Shown: positions 1 through 8,244, numbered from the stretch's first letter. The stretch: DNA of 20,698 bases from UMGS1696 sp964634795 (GCA_964634795.1 CAZWLL010000038.1:1-20698), one strand, 5' to 3'. Made by a program: numbers and translations. Notes: generated from the sequence alone by a model not told the origin.

Positions 1-14
1 ATTTCATATAGCAA

Positions 15-48
15 TACCCCCTATACCAGGTGTCCAGTATAGGGGGTA
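15..48 (-). terminator. Strong hairpin downstream of the GDPD gene, possible terminator
   Basis: A perfect 12-bp inverted repeat (TACCCCCTATAC at 15-26, GTATAGGGGGTA at 37-48) with a 10-base loop starts 28 bases past the GDPD stop codon. Read on the minus strand, the bases after the stem (TTGCTATATG) are not a clean U tract. Termination at the end of the GH32-fructokinase-GDPD unit is therefore plausible from position but not canonical. An mRNA 3'-end stabiliser or a protein site are alternatives. Confidence 0.45.
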
Positions 49-75
49 CATATCAACCGTACAGGGGATTTGTTT

Positions 76-840
76 TCAGTTTACCATATCAGGGGTTATT
101 GTTCCGTCAAGCTCCATAGCGTCGGGATTCAGCGACAGGCAGTATGCCAGACTTTTCTCGTCTCTTGCCGTCCATAGGCCTACCATACCGTATTCCCGTG
201 TCATTTCAACCGTTTCTCGGTCCGCGGGAGGATACGGCAGCCATGACTTCTTTTCGGACGGCAGCCATATGGTCAGCGTATTGTTTTTAAGTGACGATTT
301 CAGCTTATTCAGTATGTCGCGGCTCACCGGACCGTCGTAGTGAAGCTCACTGTCGGGAAATTCACTCGCCACATTCGCAGCGTACTCAAGCGACTTGCAG
401 GTAAAGCCTACATACTCCTCGGCGTGATACTCATGTACGATAGCGAACATTTTCGCTCTGTCCTCGAGAGAAAAATCCTCCGCTACGTTGTCTACCTTTA
501 TCGAGGCCTTGTTTTTCTTCGCAAACTCGAGCACCTCCGTGAAAAGCGGAATTTTCGTACCCTTGAATTCGGGTGAAAACGCCGCTCCGAAATCCATATC
601 ACGTACCTCGGCAAGTGTCAGTGTGCGGATATCGGTTTTATCGGGAAGCGGTGCTCCTTCCTTTGTTCTGCCCGTGCGGTTAACGGTATAGTCGTGAAGC
701 ATTACGCATTCATGGTCCTTTGTGAACTTCGGGTCAAGCTCTATTATCTTATAATTTTGCTTCAGCGCTCCCTCGTATGCCGGAATGGTATTCTCCGGAT
801 AATCACGGTTTGCTCCTCTGTGTGCCTGCAGGCGTATCAT
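76..840 (-). CDS. Glycerophosphodiester phosphodiesterase family protein (GDPD)
   Basis: 254 residues, a usual length for a single-domain TIM-barrel GDPD. The family hallmarks are present: HRG at residues 7-9 with PENT at 15-18, the metal-binding pair E34 and D36, and the catalytic-type histidine H49 in LHD, followed by NRT. Near the C-terminus, WTAR and ELDGTITPD match the last barrel strands. No signal peptide or membrane segment is visible, so it is probably cytoplasmic. GDPD enzymes split glycerophosphodiesters into sn-glycerol 3-phosphate and an alcohol. The gene follows the fructokinase by 12 bases with its own AGGAG site 8 bases before the ATG, so it is the third gene of the fructan unit. 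Its role there is not obvious: it could act on a glycerol-linked sugar or simply be co-transcribed. Family assignment is firm; substrate is unknown. Confidence 0.9.
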   Translation of the reverse strand: MIRLQAHRGANRDYPENTIPAYEGALKQNYKIIELDPKFTKDHECVMLHDYTVNRTGRTKEGAPLPDKTDIRTLTLAEVRDMDFGAAFSPEFKGTKIPLFTEVLEFAKKNKASIKVDNVAEDFSLEDRAKMFAIVHEYHAEEYVGFTCKSLEYAANVASEFPDSELHYDGPVSRDILNKLKSSLKNNTLTIWLPSEKKSWLPYPPADRETVEMTREYGMVGLWTARDEKSLAYCLSLNPDAMELDGTITPDMVN

Positions 841-852
841 ATTATCTTCTCC

Positions 853-1722
853 TTACTCCGTCAAGCATTCCGGTATCGCTTCTTTGTGCGCGACAACAAT
901 ACTGCTCCGATGAGCGGCAAAGCTTATCGCCTCATCGATACCGCATCCGTCAAGATATTTTTTAATAAAAGACGCGCCGTAGCAGTCGCCTGCCCCAACG
1001 GTCGACACAACCTTTACGTTTTCGGGTTTGCCCGAGCAATATGTCTTTCCGTTAACATAATCGTACACCATAGAGCCGTCACCGCCCATTGTGTACACCA
1101 GAAGCGAAATATTCGGATACTGTCTGTGTATGTTATCGAATATATTCTCTCCGCCTTCTACCGCGCCGATATCGGTAAGGAAGTGTGCTTCCTCCGAGCT
1201 CAGCTTTACAACGTCCGCACGGCTTAAGCAAAGCTCAACCGAATCCTTATCATAGCAGTTCTGTCTGATATTCAAATCGCACATTATCGTTTTCGCATCT
1301 ATTACACCGAGAAGTTTTTTTAATGTCTCGCGCGACACGGGACTGCGCTGTGCGAGAGTATTGAAATAAAACAAGTCAGCCTTAATTTGTCCGAGTTTTG
1401 CGACAGTCTCCGAGTCAAGCCTTATGTTGTCGTACGCACTGTCCGTCATTATACGGTATGTCGGGACACCGCTTTCATCTAACGTTACTCTGCACTCACC
1501 CGTAGATTTATCGTTTACCGAGATATAGTCGGTATTTATACCGTAGCTTTTGATGCATTCCAGTGTTTTTTCTCCGAGCTTATCGTGTCCTATTCCCGTA
1601 ATCAAGAATACATTTTCTCCGAGAAGCGAGAGATGCGCCGCGAAATTCAGCGGAGCTCCACCTATAACGCTTTTGTCGGGATAAACATCCCACAAAACCT
1701 CTCCGTATGCTATGCAGTTCAT
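853..1722 (-). CDS. PfkB-family carbohydrate kinase, probable fructokinase
   Basis: 289 residues, typical for PfkB (ribokinase-like) sugar kinases. The N-terminal substrate-binding motif GGAPLNFAAHLSLLG lies at residues 21-35. The DLNIRQ segment near 149-154 is typical of fructokinases. The second PfkB signature, TVGAGDCYGASF, holds the anion hole and the catalytic base D246. It would phosphorylate fructose with ATP in the cytoplasm. The start is supported by AGAGG six bases before the ATG. It sits 17 bases downstream of the GH32 hydrolase, which would supply free fructose, and 12 bases upstream of the GDPD gene, so the three are one transcription unit. Specificity for fructose rests on context and overall resemblance; another hexose or a nucleoside cannot be excluded. 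Confidence 0.88.
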   Translation of the reverse strand: MNCIAYGEVLWDVYPDKSVIGGAPLNFAAHLSLLGENVFLITGIGHDKLGEKTLECIKSYGINTDYISVNDKSTGECRVTLDESGVPTYRIMTDSAYDNIRLDSETVAKLGQIKADLFYFNTLAQRSPVSRETLKKLLGVIDAKTIMCDLNIRQNCYDKDSVELCLSRADVVKLSSEEAHFLTDIGAVEGGENIFDNIHRQYPNISLLVYTMGGDGSMVYDYVNGKTYCSGKPENVKVVSTVGAGDCYGASFIKKYLDGCGIDEAISFAAHRSSIVVAHKEAIPECLTE

Positions 1723-1739
1723 TTTATACCTCTTTTATT

Positions 1740-3332
1740 TTAAAGCGCAATTCTTCGTATTGTAAGCTTTTTCAGTACAATATTCTCGGAAGATGTAATC
1801 GTGCAGCTTTTGAGATTCAAATCCGCCGTCCACGGAACAGTCATAATCGCTTTTCCGCCGTCCGCAAATGCCTCAACAGAGCCTTTATCTATCACCAGGC
1901 AAAGAGATGTGCCGCTGCCGGTCACGCAGAGCGGCATTGACTTGTCGAATACGTGAAGTGTTTTGTCGTGCATATCAAGCTTGATTTTCTGTCCGAATAT
2001 CTCAATCTCAACGGCGGTATTTTCGATGCCTTCGAGAGATACGTCGAGAATATACGCGCTTTCTTCAAGCGAAGCCGCAAATGTCTTTCCGCCGCCGATT
2101 CCTATATTCTCATACTCGGTTTTATCACGGACGATTTTATCGCATTCCGCCGCAGGGGATGCGCAAAGATAGTATTCGCCCTTTTCGCACGCGAGAGTCA
2201 GCTCACACGGAATTCCCATCTGACCGCGTATCGGATCGTTTCCGAAGGAGGTTTCTCTGTCCCACGCAAGCTGTATGCGGCGTGCGTTATTCGGGTATGA
2301 ATATGTCTGCGCGGCATAGCTTGATGAGCCGTATTTCAAATGCTTAACGTCTTGTTTTGCCTCGAATTTACCGTCTTTAAAGTCGCCTACAAGGTAATAT
2401 TGCGACGCGCCGCTGAGAATCCACTTTTTCTCACCGTTTGAAGCGGTTAACGGATAAAAATCGGGACACTCGCAATCACAGCCAAGGTGAACTCGCTGAA
2501 GCTCCCTCCAATCGAGAAGGTTGTCCGAAACGAGCAGGCAATAATCGTTTCCGTCAAGATACAGCGCCATAACAAAACAATTTTTCTCGTCGCACCAAAT
2601 AACCTTCGGGTCACGGTTTTCCGCGTAAATATGTCCGACTACGGGATTCTTTTCGTACTTTTTAAATGTAACTCCTCCGTCTGTGGAGTACGCGGCGCAC
2701 TGTGTGAATTTTTTGCCGGCCGAACGAACCGATGTATTTCCGGCACAGGTGTAGAAGAGGAAAATAACATCCTCATCACCGTCTTTTAAGCCGGATTTAT
2801 TTTCGTAATCCACAATTGCGCTTCCGGAGAACATCGTACCGTTCTCGTCTGGTTTCAGAACATCCCCGAGGTATTCCCAATGAATTAAGTCCTCACTTAC
2901 GGCATGTCCCCAATGCATGTTTCCCCAAACCCAGTCGTATGGGTTATGCTGACAGAAAAGATGATAAACTGTCTTTCCGGTCTTCTTTGACGTATATACC
3001 ACAAGCCCGTTCGGGTCGTTTATCCATCCGAACGGTACGGTAAAGTGTACAAACGGACGAAAAGCGCAGCTTCTATTCTCCGCCGTGTCGCTCATACATT
3101 TGCTCAACCCGTCTATATCCATATCGGGAGAGACATCAACGGTGATTTCTTTTCCGATATAAGCGGAAACATCATAGTACGCGTATGCCTGCGGATTTAC
3201 GAAATCGAGACGGCATCTGATATCGTCAAGAAGCTCTCCGTTTTTTATTATTTTCAATGTTCTTGCTCCGACATATCCGCTGATCGGAAGCTTAAGATAT
3301 TTTTTATTTACGTTTACCGTGATTATACTCAT
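1740..3332 (-). CDS. Glycoside hydrolase family 32 (fructan/sucrose hydrolase)
   Basis: 530 residues from the chosen ATG. The three GH32 catalytic motifs are visible: WINDPNG at 103-109 with nucleophile D106, RDPKV at 240-244 with the transition-state stabiliser D241, and ECPD at 288-291 with acid/base E288. QHNP and WGNMHWGHA are further family signatures. About 90 residues of a separate N-terminal domain precede the five-bladed propeller, and a C-terminal beta-sandwich of about 150 residues follows it. GH32 enzymes release terminal fructose from sucrose, inulin or levan. No signal peptide is present with this start, so hydrolysis is likely intracellular, after import by the divergent ABC system. 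The ATG at 3332 is preceded by GAGGT at suitable spacing and by a good promoter. An in-frame upstream start (to 3500) would run through that promoter and is rejected. Confidence 0.93.
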   Translation of the reverse strand: MSIITVNVNKKYLKLPISGYVGARTLKIIKNGELLDDIRCRLDFVNPQAYAYYDVSAYIGKEITVDVSPDMDIDGLSKCMSDTAENRSCAFRPFVHFTVPFGWINDPNGLVVYTSKKTGKTVYHLFCQHNPYDWVWGNMHWGHAVSEDLIHWEYLGDVLKPDENGTMFSGSAIVDYENKSGLKDGDEDVIFLFYTCAGNTSVRSAGKKFTQCAAYSTDGGVTFKKYEKNPVVGHIYAENRDPKVIWCDEKNCFVMALYLDGNDYCLLVSDNLLDWRELQRVHLGCDCECPDFYPLTASNGEKKWILSGASQYYLVGDFKDGKFEAKQDVKHLKYGSSSYAAQTYSYPNNARRIQLAWDRETSFGNDPIRGQMGIPCELTLACEKGEYYLCASPAAECDKIVRDKTEYENIGIGGGKTFAASLEESAYILDVSLEGIENTAVEIEIFGQKIKLDMHDKTLHVFDKSMPLCVTGSGTSLCLVIDKGSVEAFADGGKAIMTVPWTADLNLKSCTITSSENIVLKKLTIRRIAL

Positions 3333-3380
3333 CACAAAAACCTCATTTCTTATATAATAGCGTTCACTCATGCTGCCACA

Positions 3381-3409
3381 ATTATACACCATCTTTATCC
3401 CGCAGGCAA
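3381..3409 (-). promoter_or_regulatory. Promoter of the GH32-fructokinase-GDPD unit
   Basis: On the minus strand, TTGCCT (3404-3409) and a perfect TATAAT (3381-3386) are separated by 17 bases. Transcription would start near 3374, giving a leader of about 42 nt before the GH32 ATG. A second, weaker candidate (TTGTGG with ATTATA) lies slightly downstream. Confidence 0.7.
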
Positions 3410-3426
3410 TAGTAAATAATAAAATA

Positions 3427-3445
3427 ACGAAAGCGGTAATTTCGT
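3427..3445. promoter_or_regulatory. Candidate operator / cre-like site between divergent promoters
   Basis: An inverted repeat, ACGAAA at 3427-3432 and TTTCGT at 3440-3445 with a 7-base spacer, lies 18 bases upstream of the GH32 -35 box and about 85 bases upstream of the importer -35 box. The segment from 3428 also matches 8 of the 11 specified positions of the Firmicute catabolite-control (CcpA cre) consensus. A LacI/GalR-type local regulator or CcpA are the likely readers. No regulator gene is present in the window, so this is inference from pattern. Confidence 0.3.
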
Positions 3446-3529
3446 AAAAGGCAATCGGATAAACGTCATCTTGTACAGTTTTCACTTCACATATCTGCAT
3501 GGTCTTCTACACAAATGTTTTTTATTTTC

Positions 3530-3558
3530 TTGAATACAGATTAAAAATTTGATATAAT
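3530..3558 (+). promoter_or_regulatory. Promoter of the sugar ABC importer operon
   Basis: TTGAAT (3530-3535) and TATAAT (3553-3558) are separated by exactly 17 bases. The predicted start near 3565 gives a leader of about 87 nt before the ATPase gene. It faces away from the GH32 promoter, so both units can be controlled from one region. Confidence 0.75.
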
Positions 3559-3576
3559 TAAATTAATTCCAACCTT

Positions 3577-3601
3577 AATACGGTATTGCGACTGCCGTAT
3601 T
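3577..3601. repeat. 7-bp inverted repeat in the importer operon leader
   Basis: AATACGG (3577-3583) and CCGTATT (3595-3601) form a perfect inverted repeat around an 11-base spacer, about 20-40 bases after the -10 box. It could be an operator placed for roadblock repression or a small leader hairpin. No U tract follows, so it is not a terminator. Confidence 0.35.
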
Positions 3602-3651
3602 TCATCGAAAGGAGCCATCCCGAAAGTTTATTTGAGGATGAGCCGAACAAC

Positions 3652-4755
3652 ATGAAAATTATATTAAAGGGTATTACAAAAAAATTCCCGAGCCGTGATA
3701 AAAAAACGCACTCAGAGGTTACTGCCGTAAGCAACTTTGACATTGAGCTGCCGGACGGAAAGCTCATCGGCCTTCTCGGCCCATCGGGCTGCGGCAAAAG
3801 TACACTGCTGAATCTTATCTGCGGATTGCAAAAGCCCACAGAAGGAAAAATTTTCTTCGGTGACGACGATGTAACCGACCTGCCGCCCGAAAACCGCGGA
3901 GTAGGTCTTGTTTTCCAGAATTACGCGCTTTATCCGCACCTTACCGTACTCGAGAATATTATTTTCCCTCTCCAGAACCTGCGCGGACGCGACAAGCTCA
4001 CAAAAGAGGAAATGATAAAAAAAGCCGAGGAAACAGCCGCTCTTGTGCAGATTGATTCTCTCATGTCACGCAAGCCGAACGAACTCTCGGGCGGTCAGCA
4101 GCAAAGAGTCGCCATAGCAAGAGCTCTTATAAAAATGCCGCGCGTGCTTCTGCTTGACGAGCCTCTGTCGAATCTCGATGCCAGACTGCGTCTGCAGACG
4201 CGTGAGGAAATACGCCGTATTCAAAAGGAAACAGGCATCACCACCGTATTTGTTACTCACGACCAGGAAGAGGCTATGAGCATATGCGACATGATGGTAG
4301 TAATGAAAAAAGGCATTATCCAGCAAACCGGTGCTCCTCAGCAGATATACGACGACCCGAAGAATCTGTTTGTAGCGAAATTCCTCGGAACACCTCCTAT
4401 AGGAGTGTACAGAGGCGTATCAAAGAACGGAGACCTATACATTGGCAATGACTGTATAATGCACACGACGTTATCAGACGGCGAAAAAATGATCGGTATA
4501 CGTCCCGAGGGATACATACCCGATGAAAACGGAGTACTGCACAGCCGTCTTTCGAGAATCGAGGTTATGGGACGCGACACAAGCATTATATCGACAAACG
4601 ACAGCTCCGAAAACGATATGATACGCTCTATAATAAGCTCCGATACAGATACAAGCTCATTCTCGGATACGGTAACATTCTCGCTCAAGCCGAATAAAGT
4701 GTTTGTGTTCGACAAAAAATCCGAAGAAAGGGAACGCTTCGAGCTGAAATTATAA
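3652..4755 (+). CDS. Sugar ABC importer ATP-binding protein (MsmK/UgpC/MalK family)
   Basis: 367 residues, the usual length for carbohydrate-uptake (CUT1) ATPases. Motifs in order: Walker A GPSGCGKST (43-51), Q-loop Q89, signature LSGGQQQR (145-152), Walker B VLLLDE with catalytic E170, D-loop SNLDA, and H-loop H203 in VTHDQEEA. A C-terminal TOBE-like regulatory region of about 130 residues begins around IGIRPEG and is less conserved. The protein hydrolyses ATP at the inner face of the membrane to drive the two permeases that follow directly. The ATG at 3652 was chosen because the conserved N-terminus (MKIILKGITKKF) begins there and GAGGAT lies upstream. An in-frame TTG at 3586 exists but adds a non-homologous leader. 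The gene ends one base before the next ATG, so translational coupling is likely. Confidence 0.93.
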   Translation: MKIILKGITKKFPSRDKKTHSEVTAVSNFDIELPDGKLIGLLGPSGCGKSTLLNLICGLQKPTEGKIFFGDDDVTDLPPENRGVGLVFQNYALYPHLTVLENIIFPLQNLRGRDKLTKEEMIKKAEETAALVQIDSLMSRKPNELSGGQQQRVAIARALIKMPRVLLLDEPLSNLDARLRLQTREEIRRIQKETGITTVFVTHDQEEAMSICDMMVVMKKGIIQQTGAPQQIYDDPKNLFVAKFLGTPPIGVYRGVSKNGDLYIGNDCIMHTTLSDGEKMIGIRPEGYIPDENGVLHSRLSRIEVMGRDTSIISTNDSSENDMIRSIISSDTDTSSFSDTVTFSLKPNKVFVFDKKSEERERFELKL

Positions 4756-4756
4756 T

Positions 4757-5647
4757 ATGGAAAGAAATAATCCGAAAGCATGGCTGTACCTGCTTCCCGC
4801 CATACTCTTTTTGGGATTTTTTATGGTCTATCCCCTTGCCGACGTTTTTGTTTACTCGTTTGAGGAAGGCTACAATTCCGCGTCTCAAACCTATTTCGGA
4901 GTAGGCGGATATAATTACTCATATATTCTTCACGACCCTTATTTTCTGTCCGCACTGAAAAACACATTCATACTCGTTATAATAACCGTACCTCTCTCGA
5001 CGATTATCGCTCTTCTCATTTCCACAGGACTCTCGTCGATAAAGTCTCTCAGGAATCTGTTTCAAACAATATACTTTCTCCCGTATGTCACAAACACTCT
5101 CGCGGTCGGTCTTGTATTCATGATACTTTTCAAGAAAACCGCGTACAGCGACGGACTTGTGAATCTGCTGATAAACCTATTCGGCGGAACATCCGTAGAT
5201 TTTATAGACGGACCGTACTGGGCAAAGATGTTTGTTCTATGCTTCTACACCATATGGGTGGTAATGCCGTTTAAAATTCTTATTCTCACAAGCGCATTGG
5301 CGTCCGTTAAAGAGGATTACTATAATGCCGCGAGAATCGACGGCACTCCGAGGTGGCGCATATTCTTTAAAATCACGCTGCCGATGATTTCTCCGATGAT
5401 ATTCTATCTCGTAATCACAGGCTTTATCGGCGCGTTTAAGGCATACAGCGATGCCGTAGCTTTATTCGGAACCGACCTCAACGCCGCGGGAATGAACACC
5501 ATAGTCGGATATGTCTACGATATGCTGTACGGTGACAGCGGCGGCTTCCCGTCATATGCATCCGCTGCGGCAATCGTTCTGTTCGCAATCGTACTCACCA
5601 TCACGTGCATAAATCTCCTCGTGAGCCGCAAGCACGTTCACTATTAA
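4757..5647 (+). CDS. Sugar ABC importer permease, MalF-type
   Basis: 296 residues with six predicted membrane helices, the first at about 10-34 and the last near the C-terminus. The cytoplasmic EAA loop that docks on the ATPase is visible at about 188-211 (YYNAARIDGTPRWRIF, then LP). The short first cytoplasmic tail and the PAILFLGFFMVYPL start are typical of CUT1 MalF/UgpA-like subunits. It forms the translocation pore with the next gene. The start codon directly follows the ATPase stop with one base between, and no strong ribosome site is seen, so expression probably depends on coupling. Substrate cannot be read from the sequence; context favours a fructose-containing oligosaccharide. Confidence 0.92.
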   Translation: MERNNPKAWLYLLPAILFLGFFMVYPLADVFVYSFEEGYNSASQTYFGVGGYNYSYILHDPYFLSALKNTFILVIITVPLSTIIALLISTGLSSIKSLRNLFQTIYFLPYVTNTLAVGLVFMILFKKTAYSDGLVNLLINLFGGTSVDFIDGPYWAKMFVLCFYTIWVVMPFKILILTSALASVKEDYYNAARIDGTPRWRIFFKITLPMISPMIFYLVITGFIGAFKAYSDAVALFGTDLNAAGMNTIVGYVYDMLYGDSGGFPSYASAAAIVLFAIVLTITCINLLVSRKHVHY

Positions 5648-5657
5648 GGAGGTTGAC

Positions 5658-6533
5658 ATGGATAAGCATTCCGATTACAAAGCTATAGAAAGAAAAGCAG
5701 CCTCCGAGAAAACCGCGCTCAACGTATTTGTTTATGTAATGCTCGCGTTTTGGGCGATAATGGTTTTGTTTCCGTTTTATTGGATGGTTCTCACCTCGCT
5801 CAAAGGCTACGGCGCTTACAATGCGGAGCATATACCGAAATTCTTCACTCTTTCTCCGACACTCGAAAATTATGTACAGGCGTTTTCCGCCGTTCCTTTG
5901 GCAAGATATTTTCTCAACACTATTATTTTCACACTTATAACAACGGCACTCATGCTGCTTATCGTAATTCCCGCAGCGTTTGCGTTTGCCCGTCTTGAAT
6001 TTCGCGGAAAGAATCTCGTATTCACGCTGTTTCTTTCCCTGATGATGATACCGAACGAGCTTGTTGTTATAACGAACTACACGACAATAACAAATCTGGA
6101 TTTGCGCAATACCTTCACAGGTCTTATTCTTCCGTCGGTCATGTCCGTATTCTACATTTACCTCCTGAAGGAAAATTTCGCTCAGATTCCGAATGAGCTG
6201 TATTATGCGGCAAAAGTAGACGGAACAAGCGATATGCGTTATCTCATGCGCGTAATGCTTCCCATATGCAAGCCGACAGTTGTGACAATTACCATACTTA
6301 AGATAATAGAATGCTGGAATTCATATGTATGGCCGCGTCTTGTCACCGATGACGAAAACTATTTTCTGGTTTCAAACGGAATACAGGAAATTCGTGAAAA
6401 CGGTTTCGGCAGAGAAAACATTCCCGCAATGATGGCGTCGGTTGTGGTTATATCCGTACCGCTGATTATTTTGTTTCTTGTATTCCGCAAGAAAATCATG
6501 GCCGGAGTCGCAAGAGGAGGTACAAAGGGATGA
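5658..6533 (+). CDS. Sugar ABC importer permease, MalG-type
   Basis: 291 residues, six predicted membrane helices, with the EAA docking loop at about 180-206 (LYYAAKVDGTSDMRYL). The FPFYWMVLTSLK segment after the first helix is a hallmark of MalG/UgpE-like inner-membrane partners. A strong AAGGAGG site lies six bases before the ATG, so it is translated well in its own right. Its stop overlaps the start of the binding-protein gene by four bases (ATGA), which argues for one fixed functional unit. It pairs with the MalF-type subunit upstream. Confidence 0.92.
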   Translation: MDKHSDYKAIERKAASEKTALNVFVYVMLAFWAIMVLFPFYWMVLTSLKGYGAYNAEHIPKFFTLSPTLENYVQAFSAVPLARYFLNTIIFTLITTALMLLIVIPAAFAFARLEFRGKNLVFTLFLSLMMIPNELVVITNYTTITNLDLRNTFTGLILPSVMSVFYIYLLKENFAQIPNELYYAAKVDGTSDMRYLMRVMLPICKPTVVTITILKIIECWNSYVWPRLVTDDENYFLVSNGIQEIRENGFGRENIPAMMASVVVISVPLIILFLVFRKKIMAGVARGGTKG

Positions 6534-8122
6534 AAAAAATCGTATCAATACTTACATCTCTTGCATTATTGTTTCCGCTCGCCGCTTCTCTGACATCATG
6601 TCACGGAAGCCGAGGACTGGATGAATTTGTAATACCCGATACCTTTGATGACAGCAAAAGCTATGAAATAACCTTTTGGGCAAAAAACGATACGAATAAA
6701 ACTCAAACGGAAATTTATAAAAAAGCCATCGAGGATTTCGAAGCGACATACCCGAATATAACGGTTAATCTGCGTCTGTATACCGACTATAATAAAATAT
6801 ACAATGACGTAATTACGAACATCTCCACCGGAACAACACCGAATGTATGCATAACATATCCCGATCACATAGCGACATATCTCACGGGTACCAATATCGT
6901 GGTTCCGCTTGATGAGCTGATGAGTGACGAAAAGTACGGACTCGGCGGAAGCGAGGTCAAATACGACTCTGTTAAGAAGGAAGAAATAATTCCGCAGTTT
7001 TTGAGCGAGGGACAGATAAACGGCGTGCAGTATGCTCTGCCGTTCATGCGCTCAACCGAGGCATGCTATGTAAATAAAACCTACGTTGAAAAGCTCGGCT
7101 ATACTTTGCCCGAGACTCTCACATGGGATTTTATATGGGAAGTGTCCGATGCCGCCGCGAAAAAGGATGAAAACGGTGTATACTACATAAACGGACAGAA
7201 CGTCATGATTCCGTTTATCTACAAATCCACCGACAACATGATGATACAGTCTCTGTATCAAAAAAATGCCGGATACACAAGCGAGAACGGAGACATTCTG
7301 CTGTTTAACGACACAACATCGGAAATTCTCGCAGATGTGAAGGAGCATACCGAAACGGGAGCGTTTTCCACCTTCAAAATATCCGGTTATCCCGCAAACT
7401 TTCTTAATGCCGGTCAGTGCATATTCGCCATCGACTCAACCGCAGGCGCGACATGGATGGGTACGGATGCTCCTCTGTCAGACATAAGCGAGGACAGCAT
7501 TATAAGCTTTGAAACGGTTGTAATGTCGATTCCTCAATACGACACCGACAATCCGAAAATGATATCGCAGGGACCGTCCATTTGTGTATTCAACAAGGCT
7601 GACAATGATGAGGTTCTCGCATCGTGGCTGTTCGCTCAGTTTCTCCTGACAAATGACGTACAGGTTGCCTACTCTGAAACCGAAGGCTATGTACCCGTTA
7701 CTTCAAAGGCACAGTCGTCAGATGAGTATGCCGACTACCTCTCACGCGAGGGTGAAGACACAAACGAACACTATTACGTAAAGATTGAGGCGGCAAAGCT
7801 TCTGCTGAACAATATTGAAAACACATTCATTACGCCTGTCTGGAACGGCTCGACATCACTGAGATCCGCGGCGGGAGATCTCATCGAAAGCGTTGTCAAA
7901 TCCGTACGCCGACACGAAACTTTCGATGACGAATATTTTGAAAAGCTGAAATCGAATGTAATATCTCTGTATCGTCTTGACAGCAGACAATCCTCCGCAG
8001 GTGAAAAAGCCGAGCTCGGTCCGCTGCCGACCGCGTCAAAGGTGCTTCTTATTTCACTCGGCGCCGCGTGGGTGCTTATCGCGGTATATGCGGTACACGA
8101 GCTTAAGTGCCGAAAAAAATAA
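6530..8122 (+). CDS. Sugar-binding lipoprotein of the ABC importer, with C-terminal membrane helix
   Basis: 530 residues, about 100 longer than a usual CUT1 binding protein. The N-terminus is a lipoprotein signal (MKK start, hydrophobic core, lipobox LTSC with C24). The mature part begins with EITFWAKND and has the TYPNITVNL and PNVCITYPDH segments typical of extracellular solute-binding family 1. Unusually, the C-terminus (from about 502) is a hydrophobic helix, VLLISLGAAWVLIAVYAV, followed by the positive tail HELKCRKK, predicting a second membrane anchor with a cytoplasmic end. The ATG overlaps the permease stop (ATGA) and is preceded by GAGGAGG. It would capture the ligand outside the cell and deliver it to the permeases. 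Family is firm; ligand is inferred only from the neighbouring GH32 and fructokinase genes. Confidence 0.9.
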   Translation: MKKIVSILTSLALLFPLAASLTSCHGSRGLDEFVIPDTFDDSKSYEITFWAKNDTNKTQTEIYKKAIEDFEATYPNITVNLRLYTDYNKIYNDVITNISTGTTPNVCITYPDHIATYLTGTNIVVPLDELMSDEKYGLGGSEVKYDSVKKEEIIPQFLSEGQINGVQYALPFMRSTEACYVNKTYVEKLGYTLPETLTWDFIWEVSDAAAKKDENGVYYINGQNVMIPFIYKSTDNMMIQSLYQKNAGYTSENGDILLFNDTTSEILADVKEHTETGAFSTFKISGYPANFLNAGQCIFAIDSTAGATWMGTDAPLSDISEDSIISFETVVMSIPQYDTDNPKMISQGPSICVFNKADNDEVLASWLFAQFLLTNDVQVAYSETEGYVPVTSKAQSSDEYADYLSREGEDTNEHYYVKIEAAKLLLNNIENTFITPVWNGSTSLRSAAGDLIESVVKSVRRHETFDDEYFEKLKSNVISLYRLDSRQSSAGEKAELGPLPTASKVLLISLGAAWVLIAVYAVHELKCRKK

Positions 8123-8167
8123 TCAAATAACATTAATCGGCTATTCGATAAAAAAATCATGTATCTC

Positions 8168-8195
8168 TTGACTTATCTCAAATTTGTTGTATAAT
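8168..8195 (+). promoter_or_regulatory. Promoter of the two-domain lipoprotein gene
   Basis: TTGACT (8168-8173) and TATAAT (8190-8195) with a 16-base spacer, about 50 bases before the lipoprotein ATG. Near-consensus boxes suggest strong expression separate from the importer operon. Confidence 0.75.
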
Positions 8196-8244
8196 ACATA
8201 TGGTAAGTTTTTTGAAACACTTTATTTATAAAGGAGACAAAAAA

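Noticed and set aside
694..1227. Plus-strand open frame of 177 codons opposite the GDPD and fructokinase genes
   Set aside because: Antisense to two genes with intact catalytic motifs; no promoter or ribosome site.
3333..3500. In-frame N-terminal extension of the GH32 gene containing a hydrophobic stretch that could pass as a signal anchor
   Set aside because: It runs through a TTGCCT-17-TATAAT promoter and lacks a ribosome site; the ATG at 3332 has GAGGT at good spacing.
3586..3651. TTG-started extension of the importer ATPase
   Set aside because: The family N-terminus begins at the ATG at 3652, and the extra residues overlap the leader inverted repeat.
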